A stretch of 43,299 bases of DNA. It comes from HGM10836 sp045580645 (GTDB lineage Bacteria; Bacillota_I; Bacilli_A; RF39; UBA660). The notes under the pieces were generated by a model. That model saw only the letters and a list, made by a program, of their open reading frames with translations, searched no databases and was not told the origin of the DNA. Of this stretch, positions 30,532 to 40,223 are shown piece by piece. The translations under genes were made by a program, and so were the position numbers. The stretch covers positions 1-43,299 of the forward strand of contig JAZNOG010000039.1 of assembly GCA_045580645.1 (NCBI GenBank). Reading direction: 5' to 3'. Each line of letters begins with the position of its first letter. Position 1 is the first letter of the stretch.

Positions 30532-32337
30532 TTAATACTTATCAATAATTTCTTGAACAGAGGCCCCTAAATTATCTAATAAAATGTAATCACTAAAACC
30601 ATCATTTAGATAATGTTCTTTAATGCTCTCTTTATCTTTTTCAAGCATTATAACAACAGGAATATTAAAACCTTTAATCTTTTTCATTTCCTTAAACAAT
30701 TCAAAACCAGTCATATTCAAAAGTTCATCACTAATCAATATATAATCATACTTTCTACCTGAATTTAACTTCATAAGAGCATCTTTTCCATTCAACAAAT
30801 ACGAAGCAGTAATTCCATTGCTTTTGAACTTTTTCTTTAATAGACTAATACTATCTTTATCTTCACAAACAACTAAAACAGTTTTTGTTTTTTTAACATA
30901 ATATTCATACTGATCAAGAATAGACATTTTATTCTTTTCTTCACTAACTCTTTGATCAATAACAAGCATCATTTCAAAACCAAGTTCATCATTAGTCTTT
31001 ATCATAAGAGTTCCACCAAGTAGTTTAACTACTTTTTGACATAACTGCATACTCATTTCCTTTTTACCGATATTATTAATATCTTCTTCACTTAATTCAC
31101 CAGTAGAAGAAAGTATCTCATTAATTTCCTCCAAAGACATACCATTTGAAGAACTTTTTATAGAAATAATTAATCTACACACATCAAACCTATCAATAGA
31201 ATCGATCGTAAAATCAATAAATCCATTTTTTGTTCTTTTAACTGCATCTAAAAGAAGTGATAAAACCATTTGTTTAAGTTTAATACTATCACCATATAAA
31301 GATGGAATATTATTACTTATTTTTGTTCTAAACTCTACATTCTTACTTAAACAATTTTTTGCATTTATAACAATTTCATTATATAAATTATTAACATTAT
31401 ATTTATTATTAACAACCCTAAGCTTTTGAGCATCTAAACTATTAACATCTAATACATCATTAACAACAAAATCAAGTTGTTTTATATAATTATCTACTAA
31501 AACAATTCCTTTTTTAAGTTCTTCTTTGGTATTACTAGTTTTAAGTTCATCACATAAATTATGAATCTTAAATAAAGGTCTTCTTACTTCTTGAGTCATT
31601 TCAAATAAGAAATTAGATTTATCCTCATATGTTTGTTCAACTAAAGTTTTATTTTTATACAATTCATCAATCATATACAAATCAGGATTTTCTATTGTAA
31701 AATACATTATTACAGTAACAAACGTTTCCATCGCAGTTATCAAAAGTAATGCGGGATTAATCTTTTGAATAGCAACAACAATAATTATTAAAATAATAAA
31801 AATTAAAACAGGTAAATATTTTTTGCTTTTAATATTCTTATAATTAACAATTGTCATAACAAGCCATGAAAGAATTGATAAAGTAGTAAGAGCATACACC
31901 ACATTCGCACTTGGACCATATGAATATCCAATACCATTTTCACCAAAATAATATAAAGGTAAAGCATATATCAAAATAATTACAAAACCAAATATAGTTA
32001 AAATAATCTTTTTAAACTTCTTATAAGACTTTTCAAATTCTTTATTACTTACCTTATTATATGATATTAAATACACATATAAAGTAAACACTATAACCCA
32101 AGTTGCAAATAAAACAATCAGCGTTTTAGAAACACAATTATTTAAAAAAGGTAATTCCTGAGCATTCATAATAGTTAAAAAACTCATTAAAGCAATAACT
32201 ATATTAAAAAAATTGATTATAAGTAAAAAACTATAAATTCTATTTTCTAAAGTTTTTATCCTCTTTTTAGAAAAAAAACAAATCAACACCAAAAGATTAT
32301 ATACTAAACTAAGTATCGTATAAGCATTATTGGTCAC
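30532..32337 (-). CDS. Membrane hybrid histidine kinase-like protein lacking catalytic residues
   Basis: 601 aa. Residues 1-215 hold six or seven membrane helices. A dimerisation helix, an ATPase-like domain and a C-terminal receiver follow, as in hybrid kinases. The key residues are gone. The H-box SHExRTPL reads MTQEVRRPL (His to Gln). The N-box Asn is Asp (LLLDAVKRT). The G1 DxGxG reads KSSSNGMS. The GLGL box reads KKEMSMQL. In the receiver the phospho-Asp position is Ser (YDYILISDELL), and the conserved Lys is Leu (ILLDNL). The fold is kept while the chemistry is lost, suggesting a scaffold or inhibitor. The start is GTG with GGGAG upstream. A link to Spo0A is only speculation. Confidence 0.85.
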   Translation of the reverse strand: MTNNAYTILSLVYNLLVLICFFSKKRIKTLENRIYSFLLIINFFNIVIALMSFLTIMNAQELPFLNNCVSKTLIVLFATWVIVFTLYVYLISYNKVSNKEFEKSYKKFKKIILTIFGFVIILIYALPLYYFGENGIGYSYGPSANVVYALTTLSILSWLVMTIVNYKNIKSKKYLPVLIFIILIIIVVAIQKINPALLLITAMETFVTVIMYFTIENPDLYMIDELYKNKTLVEQTYEDKSNFLFEMTQEVRRPLFKIHNLCDELKTSNTKEELKKGIVLVDNYIKQLDFVVNDVLDVNSLDAQKLRVVNNKYNVNNLYNEIVINAKNCLSKNVEFRTKISNNIPSLYGDSIKLKQMVLSLLLDAVKRTKNGFIDFTIDSIDRFDVCRLIISIKSSSNGMSLEEINEILSSTGELSEEDINNIGKKEMSMQLCQKVVKLLGGTLMIKTNDELGFEMMLVIDQRVSEEKNKMSILDQYEYYVKKTKTVLVVCEDKDSISLLKKKFKSNGITASYLLNGKDALMKLNSGRKYDYILISDELLNMTGFELFKEMKKIKGFNIPVVIMLEKDKESIKEHYLNDGFSDYILLDNLGASVQEIIDKY

Positions 32338-32404
32338 AATACCACTCCCTTTTTACTATCGTTATTCTATCTAAATTGTAACAAAAAGAGTAGAAAAAGT
32401 CCAC

Positions 32405-32434
32405 TAAAAAAGAACTATTATTTTCTAGTTCTTT
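32405..32434 (-). terminator. Terminator of the acyl-CoA synthetase gene
   Basis: Minus strand: AAAGAACTA (32426-32434) pairs with TAGTTCTTT (32409-32417), 8-nt loop, then T-run. Confidence 0.82.
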
Positions 32435-34346
32435 GTAATACCATTGATTTTTCTTTTGCTTCCAAAGCTTTATAATCAACTTTTCCTATATTAGTTAAAG
32501 GTATTTCATCTACCTGTTCATAAAAATTAGCAATATCTCTAGTAGGAAGTTTTCTACCAATTTCTGTTTTTAATTCTTCAAGAACTTCTTCATAATCGTC
32601 CTTAAATTCATCTTTTAATACAATATACGCTACTGGATAAGCACCATGTTCATGTTTATCACTAGGTCTACCAACAACTGCTGAAGCATGAACTTTAGGA
32701 TGTCTATTAATTATTTCTTCAATAGCAAAAGGTGGAACATTATGTCCATCAGGACGAATAATAATTCTTTTCATTCTTCCATCAATAAAAATATTACCAT
32801 TTTCATCCATTCTACCCAAATCCTCAGAACGAACCCATTTCTCACCAGTATTAGTAGTAAAAAACACTTTAAAGGAAGCTTTCTCATTATTTAAATAATC
32901 ATTTATCACTGTAGGACAAAGCATAAATATTTCCCCAACTTCTCCATAAGATAGTTCCTCATGTGCATCTATATTAAAATTAGTAAGCTCAATAGCTTCT
33001 CCATTTTCATCAACCATTGGTTTTAAAAATCTAAAATTATCCCCAATCAAAGGAATACCAACACTACCATTTTCATTGCATCTAAAATCTCTAGTATATG
33101 TTGAACAAGAATTAACTTCAGTCATTCCATATCCTTTAGTAACCCTAGCACTACTACCATGTTCGATCAAAAATTTATCAACATCTGCTTCTAAATCAGG
33201 AATCATTCCATCCCCACCAACAATAACATTCTTCAAAAATGAACAATCAAGTTTTTGCATTGATGGATGTTTTATTAAATCAACCATGAAAGCTGGCACC
33301 CCCATTATTGTTTGAGGTTTATGTTTTTTAACAAGACTACCTAACATCTCTGCTTGATTATCAATATTAAATGTTGGAATCATTACTAAGTTTTGTCCAG
33401 TACAAAGTTGTCCATGAATCCCTATTGCAAGACCATAAGCAATAAATGGTGGCATAATAAGCAAAAATTTATCCCCCACTTCTACATTAACAATAGAATC
33501 TGATTGAAAATAAGCCATATTATTAAATGCCTCATTTGAAGATACTGCACCCTTTGGTTCACCACTAGTGCCACTAGTGTAAATAATAACAGAATCCATT
33601 CCTTTTTCATATTCTGCCTTAGTTACTATAGTATCCTTACCATCTTTAATAAAACTTACAAAATCAACATATGAATCTCTATAAGATAAATTCTTCTTAT
33701 AGTTTTTATAACCTTGATCAATAGATTTTTTAATTTCTCTTAAACCAAAAGGTAAAGATTCAAAAGGTGAAACAAATACTGTTTTTTTAAGTTTTGTATC
33801 ATCAATAAGTTCATTTATCTTAGGATAACACTTATCAATTACTACTAAAAATTTAGAATTAGACATATTTATATAATCTTTAAGTTTATCTGTTGGAACA
33901 CGAGGATCAACCATATTTATAGTTGCGCCAATCTTATTTAAAGCATAAATACTATAAATAGTTTCAGGCATTGAAGGCATTGCAACACTTACAACATCAC
34001 CTTTTTTAACGCCCATTTTAACAAAAGCCTTAGCAGTTTCTTCTATTTTCTCTATAAGTTTCTTATAACTTATCCTATTGCCATAATAAGTAATAGCAGT
34101 GCTATTCATATTATTTTTATTACAATGAATCATATAATCATACATGCTCATTAGTGGTAAACTTTGGTCAATTTTTTCATCCCTATAATATTTTAACCAA
34201 ACTTTATCAATGCTAGGAACACCAGTAGAAGGACCATAAATTGTTCCTTCAGCAATTCCTTTCAAATATAAATCCCTTTTTCTTTTTTCTTCTTCACTAA
34301 GTGAACTAATTTTTTCACGATAATCCTTTAAATATTTTATATTCAT
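32418..34346 (-). CDS. AMP-forming acyl-CoA synthetase
   Basis: Adenylates a carboxylic acid and transfers it to CoA (ANL superfamily). Motifs: the phosphate loop IIYTSGTSGEPKGAV, VTKGYGMTEVNS, the ribose Asp in RSEDLGRMDENGNIF followed by GRMKRIIIR, and the catalytic C-domain Lys in LTNIGKVDYKAL. The acid substrate cannot be told; the long N-terminal part (about 80 residues before the AMP domain) and overall length (642 aa) fit medium/long-chain fatty acid or similar ligases. The start at 34346 has GGGAGG upstream; an earlier ATG at 34391 covers that site. Confidence 0.9.
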   Translation of the reverse strand: MNIKYLKDYREKISSLSEEEKRKRDLYLKGIAEGTIYGPSTGVPSIDKVWLKYYRDEKIDQSLPLMSMYDYMIHCNKNNMNSTAITYYGNRISYKKLIEKIEETAKAFVKMGVKKGDVVSVAMPSMPETIYSIYALNKIGATINMVDPRVPTDKLKDYINMSNSKFLVVIDKCYPKINELIDDTKLKKTVFVSPFESLPFGLREIKKSIDQGYKNYKKNLSYRDSYVDFVSFIKDGKDTIVTKAEYEKGMDSVIIYTSGTSGEPKGAVSSNEAFNNMAYFQSDSIVNVEVGDKFLLIMPPFIAYGLAIGIHGQLCTGQNLVMIPTFNIDNQAEMLGSLVKKHKPQTIMGVPAFMVDLIKHPSMQKLDCSFLKNVIVGGDGMIPDLEADVDKFLIEHGSSARVTKGYGMTEVNSCSTYTRDFRCNENGSVGIPLIGDNFRFLKPMVDENGEAIELTNFNIDAHEELSYGEVGEIFMLCPTVINDYLNNEKASFKVFFTTNTGEKWVRSEDLGRMDENGNIFIDGRMKRIIIRPDGHNVPPFAIEEIINRHPKVHASAVVGRPSDKHEHGAYPVAYIVLKDEFKDDYEEVLEELKTEIGRKLPTRDIANFYEQVDEIPLTNIGKVDYKALEAKEKSMVLQRTRK

Positions 34347-34412
34347 ACCTAACCTCCCTATATTTTTAACATCAATAAACATATCTATCATAGCATATAA
34401 AATAAATAAAAG

Positions 34413-34440
34413 TCAAAAAAAAGAACGATTTTCATCGTCC
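34413..34440 (-). terminator. Terminator of the str operon after tuf
   Basis: Minus strand: GGACGAT / ATCGTTC, 7 bp with one G-U, GAAA tetraloop, then eight T. Confidence 0.88.
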
Positions 34441-34449
34441 TTAAATTTA

Positions 34450-35634
34450 TTATTCAATAATTGCAGATACTGAACCAGCACCAACTGTTCTTCCACCTTC
34501 ACGGATAGAGAATTTAGTTCCTTGTTCAAGTGCAATTGGATGAATTAATTCTACAGTCATTTCTACATTGTCTCCTGGCATAACCATTTCAACTCCTGCT
34601 GGAAGTTCGATAACACCAGTAACGTCTGTAGTTCTGAAATAGAATTGTGGTCTGTAGTTAGCAAAGAATGGGGTATGTCTTCCACCTTCTTCTTTAGATA
34701 ATACATAAACTTGAGCAGTAAATTTCTTATGTGGAGTAACTGATCCTGGTTTAGATAATACTTGTCCACGTTCAACTTCTTCACGAGAAATACCACGTAA
34801 TAATACACCAGCATTGTCTCCTGCTTCAGCATAATCTAAAGATTTTTTGAACATTTCGATACCTGTAACAACAGTTTTCTTAGTATCTTTAATACCAACG
34901 ATTTCAACTTCATCGTTAAGTTTTAATTGTCCACGTTCAACACGTCCTGTAACAACAGTTCCACGTCCAGTGATTGTGAATACATCTTCAATACTCATTA
35001 AGAATGGTTTTTCTGTATCACGTTCTGGAGTTGGAATCCATTCATCAACAGCAGCCATAAGTTCTTTTACTTTTCCTACATATTCAGGATCTCCTTCAAG
35101 AGCTTTTAATGCAGAACCAGTAATAACTGGAGTGTCATCTCCTTCGAATCCATATTCATTTAATAAGTCACGAACTTCCATTTCTACTAATTCTAGTAAT
35201 TCTGGATCATCAACCATATCACATTTATTTAAGAATACAACCATTCTTGGTACTCCTACTTGACGTGATAATAGAATATGTTCTCTTGTTTGAGCCATTG
35301 GACCATCTGTAGCAGCAATAACTAAGATAGCTCCGTCCATTTGAGCAGCACCTGTAATCATGTTTTTAACATAATCGGCATGTCCTGGACAATCTACGTG
35401 AGCATAGTGACGATTGTCAGTTTCATACTCTACGTGAGAAGTGTTAATTGTAATTCCACGTTCCCTTTCTTCTGGAGCTTTATCAATATTTGCATAATCA
35501 ACGAATTGTGCTCCTCCTTGTTCTGCTAAAACTTTTGTAATAGCAGCAGTTAAAGTTGTTTTACCGTGGTCAACGTGACCAATTGTACCTACATTAACAT
35601 GTGGTTTACTACGGTTAAATTTTTCTTTTGCCAT
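34450..35634 (-). CDS. tuf: Translation elongation factor Tu
   Basis: GTPase that brings aminoacyl-tRNA to the ribosome. G1 GHVDHGKTTL, the switch 1 RGITINTSHVEYE, G3 DCPGHADYV, G4 NKCDMVDD and G5 SALKAL are all intact; domains 2 and 3 follow the family to VGAGSVSAIIE. 394 aa. AGGAGG lies before the ATG. It ends the str operon but also has a candidate promoter of its own. Codon use is visibly more biased than in the neighbours, as expected for a highly expressed gene. Confidence 0.98.
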   Translation of the reverse strand: MAKEKFNRSKPHVNVGTIGHVDHGKTTLTAAITKVLAEQGGAQFVDYANIDKAPEERERGITINTSHVEYETDNRHYAHVDCPGHADYVKNMITGAAQMDGAILVIAATDGPMAQTREHILLSRQVGVPRMVVFLNKCDMVDDPELLELVEMEVRDLLNEYGFEGDDTPVITGSALKALEGDPEYVGKVKELMAAVDEWIPTPERDTEKPFLMSIEDVFTITGRGTVVTGRVERGQLKLNDEVEIVGIKDTKKTVVTGIEMFKKSLDYAEAGDNAGVLLRGISREEVERGQVLSKPGSVTPHKKFTAQVYVLSKEEGGRHTPFFANYRPQFYFRTTDVTGVIELPAGVEMVMPGDNVEMTVELIHPIALEQGTKFSIREGGRTVGAGSVSAIIE

Positions 35635-35665
35635 AATTTTTTCCTCCTTTTTTAATTACAATATA

Positions 35666-35694
35666 ATTTTATCTAACAATTGATATTTTTTCAA
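35666..35694 (-). promoter_or_regulatory. Candidate internal promoter of tuf
   Basis: Minus strand: TTGAAA (35689-35694), 17-bp spacer, TAAAAT (35666-35671), inside the fusA-tuf gap. A hairpin AACAGTTGA/TCAATTGTT overlaps the -35. Confidence 0.55.
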
Positions 35695-35717
35695 CTGTTA
35701 TTATTATTTTTTTTGAA

Positions 35718-37787
35718 TTAATTACCACTTTTTTTGATAATTTCTTCAGCAATATTTCTTGGAACTTCCTCATAATGATCAGGAACCATTTGGAAAGAAC
35801 CTCTACCTTGTGTATTAGATCTAATACTAGTAGCATAACCAAACATTTCAGAAAGTGGAACCATAGCAGCAAATGCTATTGAATTACCTCTTGATTCTTG
35901 TGAAAGTGGTTTTCCACGACGAGAAGTAATATCTCCCATAACATTTCCAAAATATTCTTCTGGAACAACTATATCAACTTTCATGATTGGTTCTAATAAT
36001 ACAGGTTTACATTTATTTTTAGCTTCTTTTAAAGCCATAGAAGCTGCAATCTTAAATGCCATTTCAGATGAGTCTACATCATGGTATGAACCGTCAAATA
36101 ATGTAGCTTTAACATCTATCATTGGATATCCAGCTAAAATACCTGTTTTAAGTGCATCTTGAATTCCTTTATCAGTAACTGGTATATATTCACGAGGAAC
36201 TACACCACCAACTATTGCATCAACAAATTCATATCCTTTATCAGGGTTTGGTTCAAACTTAATCCAAACATGTCCATATTGTCCACGTCCACCTGATTGT
36301 TTAATGTATTTACCTTCACAATCTCCTGCACAAGTAAGTGTTTCACGATAAGCAACTTGTGGTTTACCAACATTAGCTTCAACATGGAACTCTCTTCTCA
36401 TACGATCTACTAATACATCTAAGTGTAACTCACCGATACCTGCAATAATTGTTTGAGCAGTTTCAGGATCTGTTCTAACTCTAAATGTTGGATCTTCTTC
36501 AGCAAGTTTTTGTAAAGCAATAGCCATCTTATCTTGATCTGCTTTTGACTTAGGTTCAATAGCAAGTTCAATTACTGGGGCTGGAACTTCAATAGATTCA
36601 AGAATAATTGGTTTCTTTTCATCACATAAAGTATCTCCAGTAGTAGTATTTTTAAGGCCTACAGCTGCTGCTATATCACCAGTCCATACTTCTGATATTT
36701 CAGTTCTATCATTCGCGTGCATTTGAAGAATACGACCAATTCTTTCTTTAACATCTTTAGTAGAGTTAAGAACATAACTACCACTAGTTAAATGTCCAGA
36801 GTAAACTCTAAAGAATGTAAGTCTACCAACAAATGGATCTGTCATAACCTTAAATGCTAAAGCACTAAATGGTTCTGAATCAGAAACTTTTCTTTCATCT
36901 TCTTCACCTTTTAATGTAACACCCTTAACAGATGGAACATCAAGTGGAGATGGTAAATAATCAATAACAGCATCAAGCAATAACTTAACACCCTTATTTC
37001 CTAAAGCAGTTCCACACATAACTGGGAAGAATTCTGCTCTTAAAACTCCAGTTCTAATTGCTTTTTTAATCATTTCTACACTAACTTCTTCACCTTCAAG
37101 GTATTTTTCCATTAGTTCATCATCAAATTCAGCAATAGCTTCTAAAAGTTCAGTTCTTTTTTCTTCAACTATATCTTTTAAATCTGCTGGAATTTCAATT
37201 TCTGTATAATTTTCTTCTGGATTACCATCAAAATGATAAGCTTTTCTAGTTATTAAATCAACAACACCATCAAACTCATTTTCAGCGCCAATTGGCCATT
37301 CAATAGGTTTAGCATTAACTGCAAATCTACTATCAATTGATTTTAATGTATAATTGAAATCTGCTCCCATCTTATCCATTTTGTTAACAAAGATAATTCT
37401 AGGAACATTATATTCACTAGCTTGTCTCCAAACAGTTTCAGTTTGAGGTTCAACACCAGCTTGAGCATCTAATAGTGTAACTGCACCATCTAGAACTCTT
37501 AAACTTCTTTGAACTTCAACAGTAAAGTCTACGTGTCCTGGAGTATCGATAATATTATATCTATAACCTTTCCAGAAAGCAGTAGTAGCGGCACTAGTAA
37601 TAGTAATACCACGTTCTTTCTCTTGTTCCATCCAGTCCATTTGAGAAGCACCATCATGAGTTTCTCCTATTTTGTGGATTTTCTTAGTGTGAAATAAAAT
37701 ACGTTCAGTAGAAGTAGTTTTACCGGCATCAATATGTGCCATGATACCAAAATTTCTAGTTTTTTCTAAACTTGTATCTCTTGCCAT
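35718..37787 (-). CDS. fusA: Translation elongation factor G
   Basis: GTPase of translocation and, with Frr, of ribosome recycling. G1 AHIDAGKTTSTERIL, switch 1 MDWMEQEKERGITITSAA, G3 DTPGHVDFTVEV, G4 FVNKMDKMG are intact. Domains 2-5 follow, with GELHLDVLVDRMRREF and the C-terminal GYATSIRSNTQGRGSF. The 689-aa length is usual. The start ATG has AGGAGG upstream, 12 nt after rpsG. Third gene of rpsL-rpsG-fusA-tuf. Confidence 0.98.
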   Translation of the reverse strand: MARDTSLEKTRNFGIMAHIDAGKTTSTERILFHTKKIHKIGETHDGASQMDWMEQEKERGITITSAATTAFWKGYRYNIIDTPGHVDFTVEVQRSLRVLDGAVTLLDAQAGVEPQTETVWRQASEYNVPRIIFVNKMDKMGADFNYTLKSIDSRFAVNAKPIEWPIGAENEFDGVVDLITRKAYHFDGNPEENYTEIEIPADLKDIVEEKRTELLEAIAEFDDELMEKYLEGEEVSVEMIKKAIRTGVLRAEFFPVMCGTALGNKGVKLLLDAVIDYLPSPLDVPSVKGVTLKGEEDERKVSDSEPFSALAFKVMTDPFVGRLTFFRVYSGHLTSGSYVLNSTKDVKERIGRILQMHANDRTEISEVWTGDIAAAVGLKNTTTGDTLCDEKKPIILESIEVPAPVIELAIEPKSKADQDKMAIALQKLAEEDPTFRVRTDPETAQTIIAGIGELHLDVLVDRMRREFHVEANVGKPQVAYRETLTCAGDCEGKYIKQSGGRGQYGHVWIKFEPNPDKGYEFVDAIVGGVVPREYIPVTDKGIQDALKTGILAGYPMIDVKATLFDGSYHDVDSSEMAFKIAASMALKEAKNKCKPVLLEPIMKVDIVVPEEYFGNVMGDITSRRGKPLSQESRGNSIAFAAMVPLSEMFGYATSIRSNTQGRGSFQMVPDHYEEVPRNIAEEIIKKSGN

Positions 37788-37799
37788 ACTTTATTCCTC

Positions 37800-38267
37800 C
37801 TACCATCTATAATGTGCAAATGCCTTATTAGCTTCTGCCATTCTGTGAGTATCTTCACGTTTTTTAACTGAAGCTCCTATTCCATTTGAAGCATCAATAA
37901 TTTCATTTGCTAACTTTTCAGCCATACCTTTACCGCCTCTAAGTCTTGCATAATTAACTAACCATCTAAGTCCTAAAACTTGAGCTCTTTCTTCAGAAAC
38001 TTCAATTGGAACTTGATAATTAGAGCCACCAACACGACGAGATTTAACTTCAAGTGCTGGTTTTATATTTTCAAGTGCTTGATTAAATACTTCCATTGGT
38101 TCTTTACCAGTTTTTTCTTTAATCATGTTAAATGCATCATATAAGATTTTTTCTGATTTACCACGTTTTCCATCTATCATCATAGAGTTAATTAACTTAG
38201 TAACAACTTTAGATTTGTATATTGGATCTGGTAAAACATCTCTCTTAACTGCACGTTTCTTACGCAT
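37800..38267 (-). CDS. rpsG: Ribosomal protein S7
   Basis: 155-aa primary binder of the 3' domain of 16S rRNA. Motifs: RDVLPDPIYKSKVVTKLINSMM, GKRGKSEKILYDAF, LEVKSRRVGGSNYQVP and LRWLVNYARLRGGKGMAEKLANEI, ending MAEANKAFAHYRW. AGGAGG lies before the ATG, 18 nt after rpsL. Confidence 0.98.
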   Translation of the reverse strand: MRKKRAVKRDVLPDPIYKSKVVTKLINSMMIDGKRGKSEKILYDAFNMIKEKTGKEPMEVFNQALENIKPALEVKSRRVGGSNYQVPIEVSEERAQVLGLRWLVNYARLRGGKGMAEKLANEIIDASNGIGASVKKREDTHRMAEANKAFAHYRW

Positions 38268-38285
38268 ATTTATCCTCCTTTATTA

Positions 38286-38696
38286 TTATTTTCCTTTTTT
38301 AGTTCCATATTTAGAACGAGCTTGTTTACGGTCTTTAACCCCTTGAGTATCCATTGTTCCACGAACAACATGATAACGAACACCGATTAAGTCTTTAACA
38401 CGACCACCACGAATTAGAACAACACTATGTTCTTGTAAGTTATGTCCTTCTCCAGGAATATAAGCATCCACTTCTTTACCATTACTTAAACGAACACGAG
38501 CATATTTTCTCAAAGCTGAGTTTGGTTTTTTAGGTGTCTTAGTTCCTACACGAATACATACCCCACGTTTTTGTGGTGAAGGTATTTCATAAGATTTCTT
38601 CTCTAATGTATTAGTTCTAATTCCTAATACTGGAGATTTACTCTTTCTAACCTTATCAGTTCTCTTTTTTCTAACAAGTTGATTTATTGTTGGCAT
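38286..38696 (-). CDS. rpsL: Ribosomal protein S12
   Basis: 136-aa decoding-centre protein, first gene of the str operon. Motifs: TINQLVRKKR, PQKRGVCIRVGTKTPKKPNSA with the KKPNSALRK loop, and GGRVKDLIGVRYHVVRGTMD. The loop lysine positions linked to streptomycin resistance are the sensitive-type Lys (KKPN, and RVKDL). AGGAGA lies before the ATG. Confidence 0.98.
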   Translation of the reverse strand: MPTINQLVRKKRTDKVRKSKSPVLGIRTNTLEKKSYEIPSPQKRGVCIRVGTKTPKKPNSALRKYARVRLSNGKEVDAYIPGEGHNLQEHSVVLIRGGRVKDLIGVRYHVVRGTMDTQGVKDRKQARSKYGTKKGK

Positions 38697-38789
38697 AACG
38701 TCTCCTTTCTACACATATCCAGGTGTATCTTTTTTCATTTTTTTAAATAGGCCTGCCTAAACACACCTAAATAAAATTCAAACACCAGT
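38697..38789 (-). promoter_or_regulatory. Structured rpsL leader
   Basis: About 90 nt between the promoter and rpsL, with complementary segments AGGTGT / ACACCT about 35 nt apart and a GC-rich GGCAGGCC in the first. It may fold for operon control; no known leader family is recognised. Confidence 0.35.
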
Positions 38790-38818
38790 AATATATCACT
38801 AAGTAACAAATTTGTCAA
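38790..38818 (-). promoter_or_regulatory. Promoter of the str operon
   Basis: Minus strand: TTGACA (38813-38818), 17-bp spacer, TATATT (38790-38795). Confidence 0.85.
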
Positions 38819-38894
38819 TTAGTTTTAGTTATTTTTTTATTTTTTACAATCACTCTAATAATATATGCAAAAAATAACTTTTAATAAACAAAAA

Positions 38895-39815
38895 CTACCA
38901 TCCTTTATCTAAATCGAAATATTTTGAATAATCATAACTAATTTGCTTACCACTTTTAGTATCAATCCATCCTTTAAAAGAATGAGACCAATTAGTTAAT
39001 TCCAAAGAACTTTTACCCCTTAATTTTTTTAGCACTTTATCCATTGTATTTAATTCTTCAGAAGAAAACAAACTATTATCACACTCCAAAATCGGCTTAA
39101 ATAAAATATAATCTTCTTCATTATTTACAATTTCTACATAATTATGTTTAATTAAAAAATTAAGACAAGCATCCTTTTTATCAATAACCGGTCCATAATC
39201 ACCATGTGCATATTTTAAATTAGTAATAGAACTTCCTCTTTCCTTAAAAGACTCAAAATCAATAGCAAAAAGATTTTTCATTATTTGGGTTCTTGTTAAA
39301 TAATTATCTTTTAGAACATACAAAAATACATTAACAGTTTTAATATCAATCTCTAATTTTATTAAATCCAAAATCTTAAAATAAATTTTATCATCTATTT
39401 TATTTCTATTACTATTCAAAATCTTTAAAAATTCAGCCTTATTATTTTCAATACTCTTATAAATAGAAATATACTGATTTTGAGGCAAAGACATAGCATT
39501 TTCATACCTAGTAACAGTTTTTTTACTCCAGTTTAAAGCAGAAGCAAAAAGTTCTTGAGATAGATTATAAAATTTTCTTATTTCTTTTAACTTTTCAAAA
39601 CTTAATCCATTTAATTTTAAATACTCATTATAAATTAAATAAAAAGACTCATTTAAATTAGCATTAACTAACTCATTGCCACAACAAGAACAAATGAAAA
39701 CTTCTTCCTTAACACATACATCACTTCCACGAACAGTATAAATATTTTCTACATTTTTTTTATCATAAGAAACATCCTTATCACAAAAAAAACAATAAAC
39801 TTTTTTATCCATCAT
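38895..39815 (-). CDS. Antitoxin with MqsA-type zinc finger, HTH and Panacea (SocA/GepA) domain
   Basis: 306 aa in three parts. Residues 1-50 are a zinc finger (CFFC at 8-11, CSCC at 42-45) like MqsA/YgiT. Residues 75-120 are a helix-turn-helix (LKEIRKFYNLSQELFASAL, then WSKKTVTRYENA) that would bind its own promoter. Residues about 160-290 hold a Panacea domain, with the telltale NLKYAHGDYGPVIDKK. Panacea proteins are antitoxins (PanA) that pair with many toxin folds. It starts 12 nt after the toxin-like gene with GAGGTG before the ATG. Toxin first and antitoxin second is the mqsRA order. Confidence 0.85.
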   Translation of the reverse strand: MMDKKVYCFFCDKDVSYDKKNVENIYTVRGSDVCVKEEVFICSCCGNELVNANLNESFYLIYNEYLKLNGLSFEKLKEIRKFYNLSQELFASALNWSKKTVTRYENAMSLPQNQYISIYKSIENNKAEFLKILNSNRNKIDDKIYFKILDLIKLEIDIKTVNVFLYVLKDNYLTRTQIMKNLFAIDFESFKERGSSITNLKYAHGDYGPVIDKKDACLNFLIKHNYVEIVNNEEDYILFKPILECDNSLFSSEELNTMDKVLKKLRGKSSLELTNWSHSFKGWIDTKSGKQISYDYSKYFDLDKGW

Positions 39816-39827
39816 AACACCTCACAA

Positions 39828-40187
39828 CTAATAACTTTCATGAAAAGAAATACATATAATACCTCTACCATTCATCGTTAATTTAATATAAACCATCTTA
39901 CTATTTATTAACTTTTTAAAAATATAAACTTCAGAATTCATATCTCTAGAAAAATCAAAATCCCTATCCACTTTAATATAATCAGAAACTTCTAATTTAT
40001 AAACATGATCCCATATTTCTTTAACATTCATAATTCCTATATCAATCAAAGCTTGTTTAGCAGAAATAATTTTCCCATTCGTTTTTATCTTTCTATATCC
40101 TACAAAATAACAATTACCCTTTCTTATTTCTCTCTTACATATATTTAAAAAAGATTTTACTGCACTTAAATCAAGAACACTTAACAT
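39828..40187 (-). CDS. MqsR-like toxin
   Basis: 119 aa, basic. The C-terminal half resembles MqsR, a RelE-fold mRNA interferase: EVYIFKKLINSKMVYIKLTMNGRGIICISFHES aligns in pattern with the MqsR end (VY...VYLKI....LIVSF); the N-terminal part has the helical GYRKIKTNGKIISAKQALIDIGI. The pairing with an MqsA-type zinc-finger antitoxin supports it. AGGAGG lies before the ATG. A consensus promoter with an operator-like repeat precedes it. The RNase activity is inference from the family. Confidence 0.75.
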   Translation of the reverse strand: MLSVLDLSAVKSFLNICKREIRKGNCYFVGYRKIKTNGKIISAKQALIDIGIMNVKEIWDHVYKLEVSDYIKVDRDFDFSRDMNSEVYIFKKLINSKMVYIKLTMNGRGIICISFHESY

Positions 40188-40223
40188 CCTACCTCCTGAA
40201 AAAATCTATAACAAGATAACAAC

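Noticed and set aside
34563..34832. Other-frame ORFs within tuf, fusA, smc, gpmI and other genes
   Set aside because: They lie fully inside strongly conserved genes, have no SD and show no family pattern.
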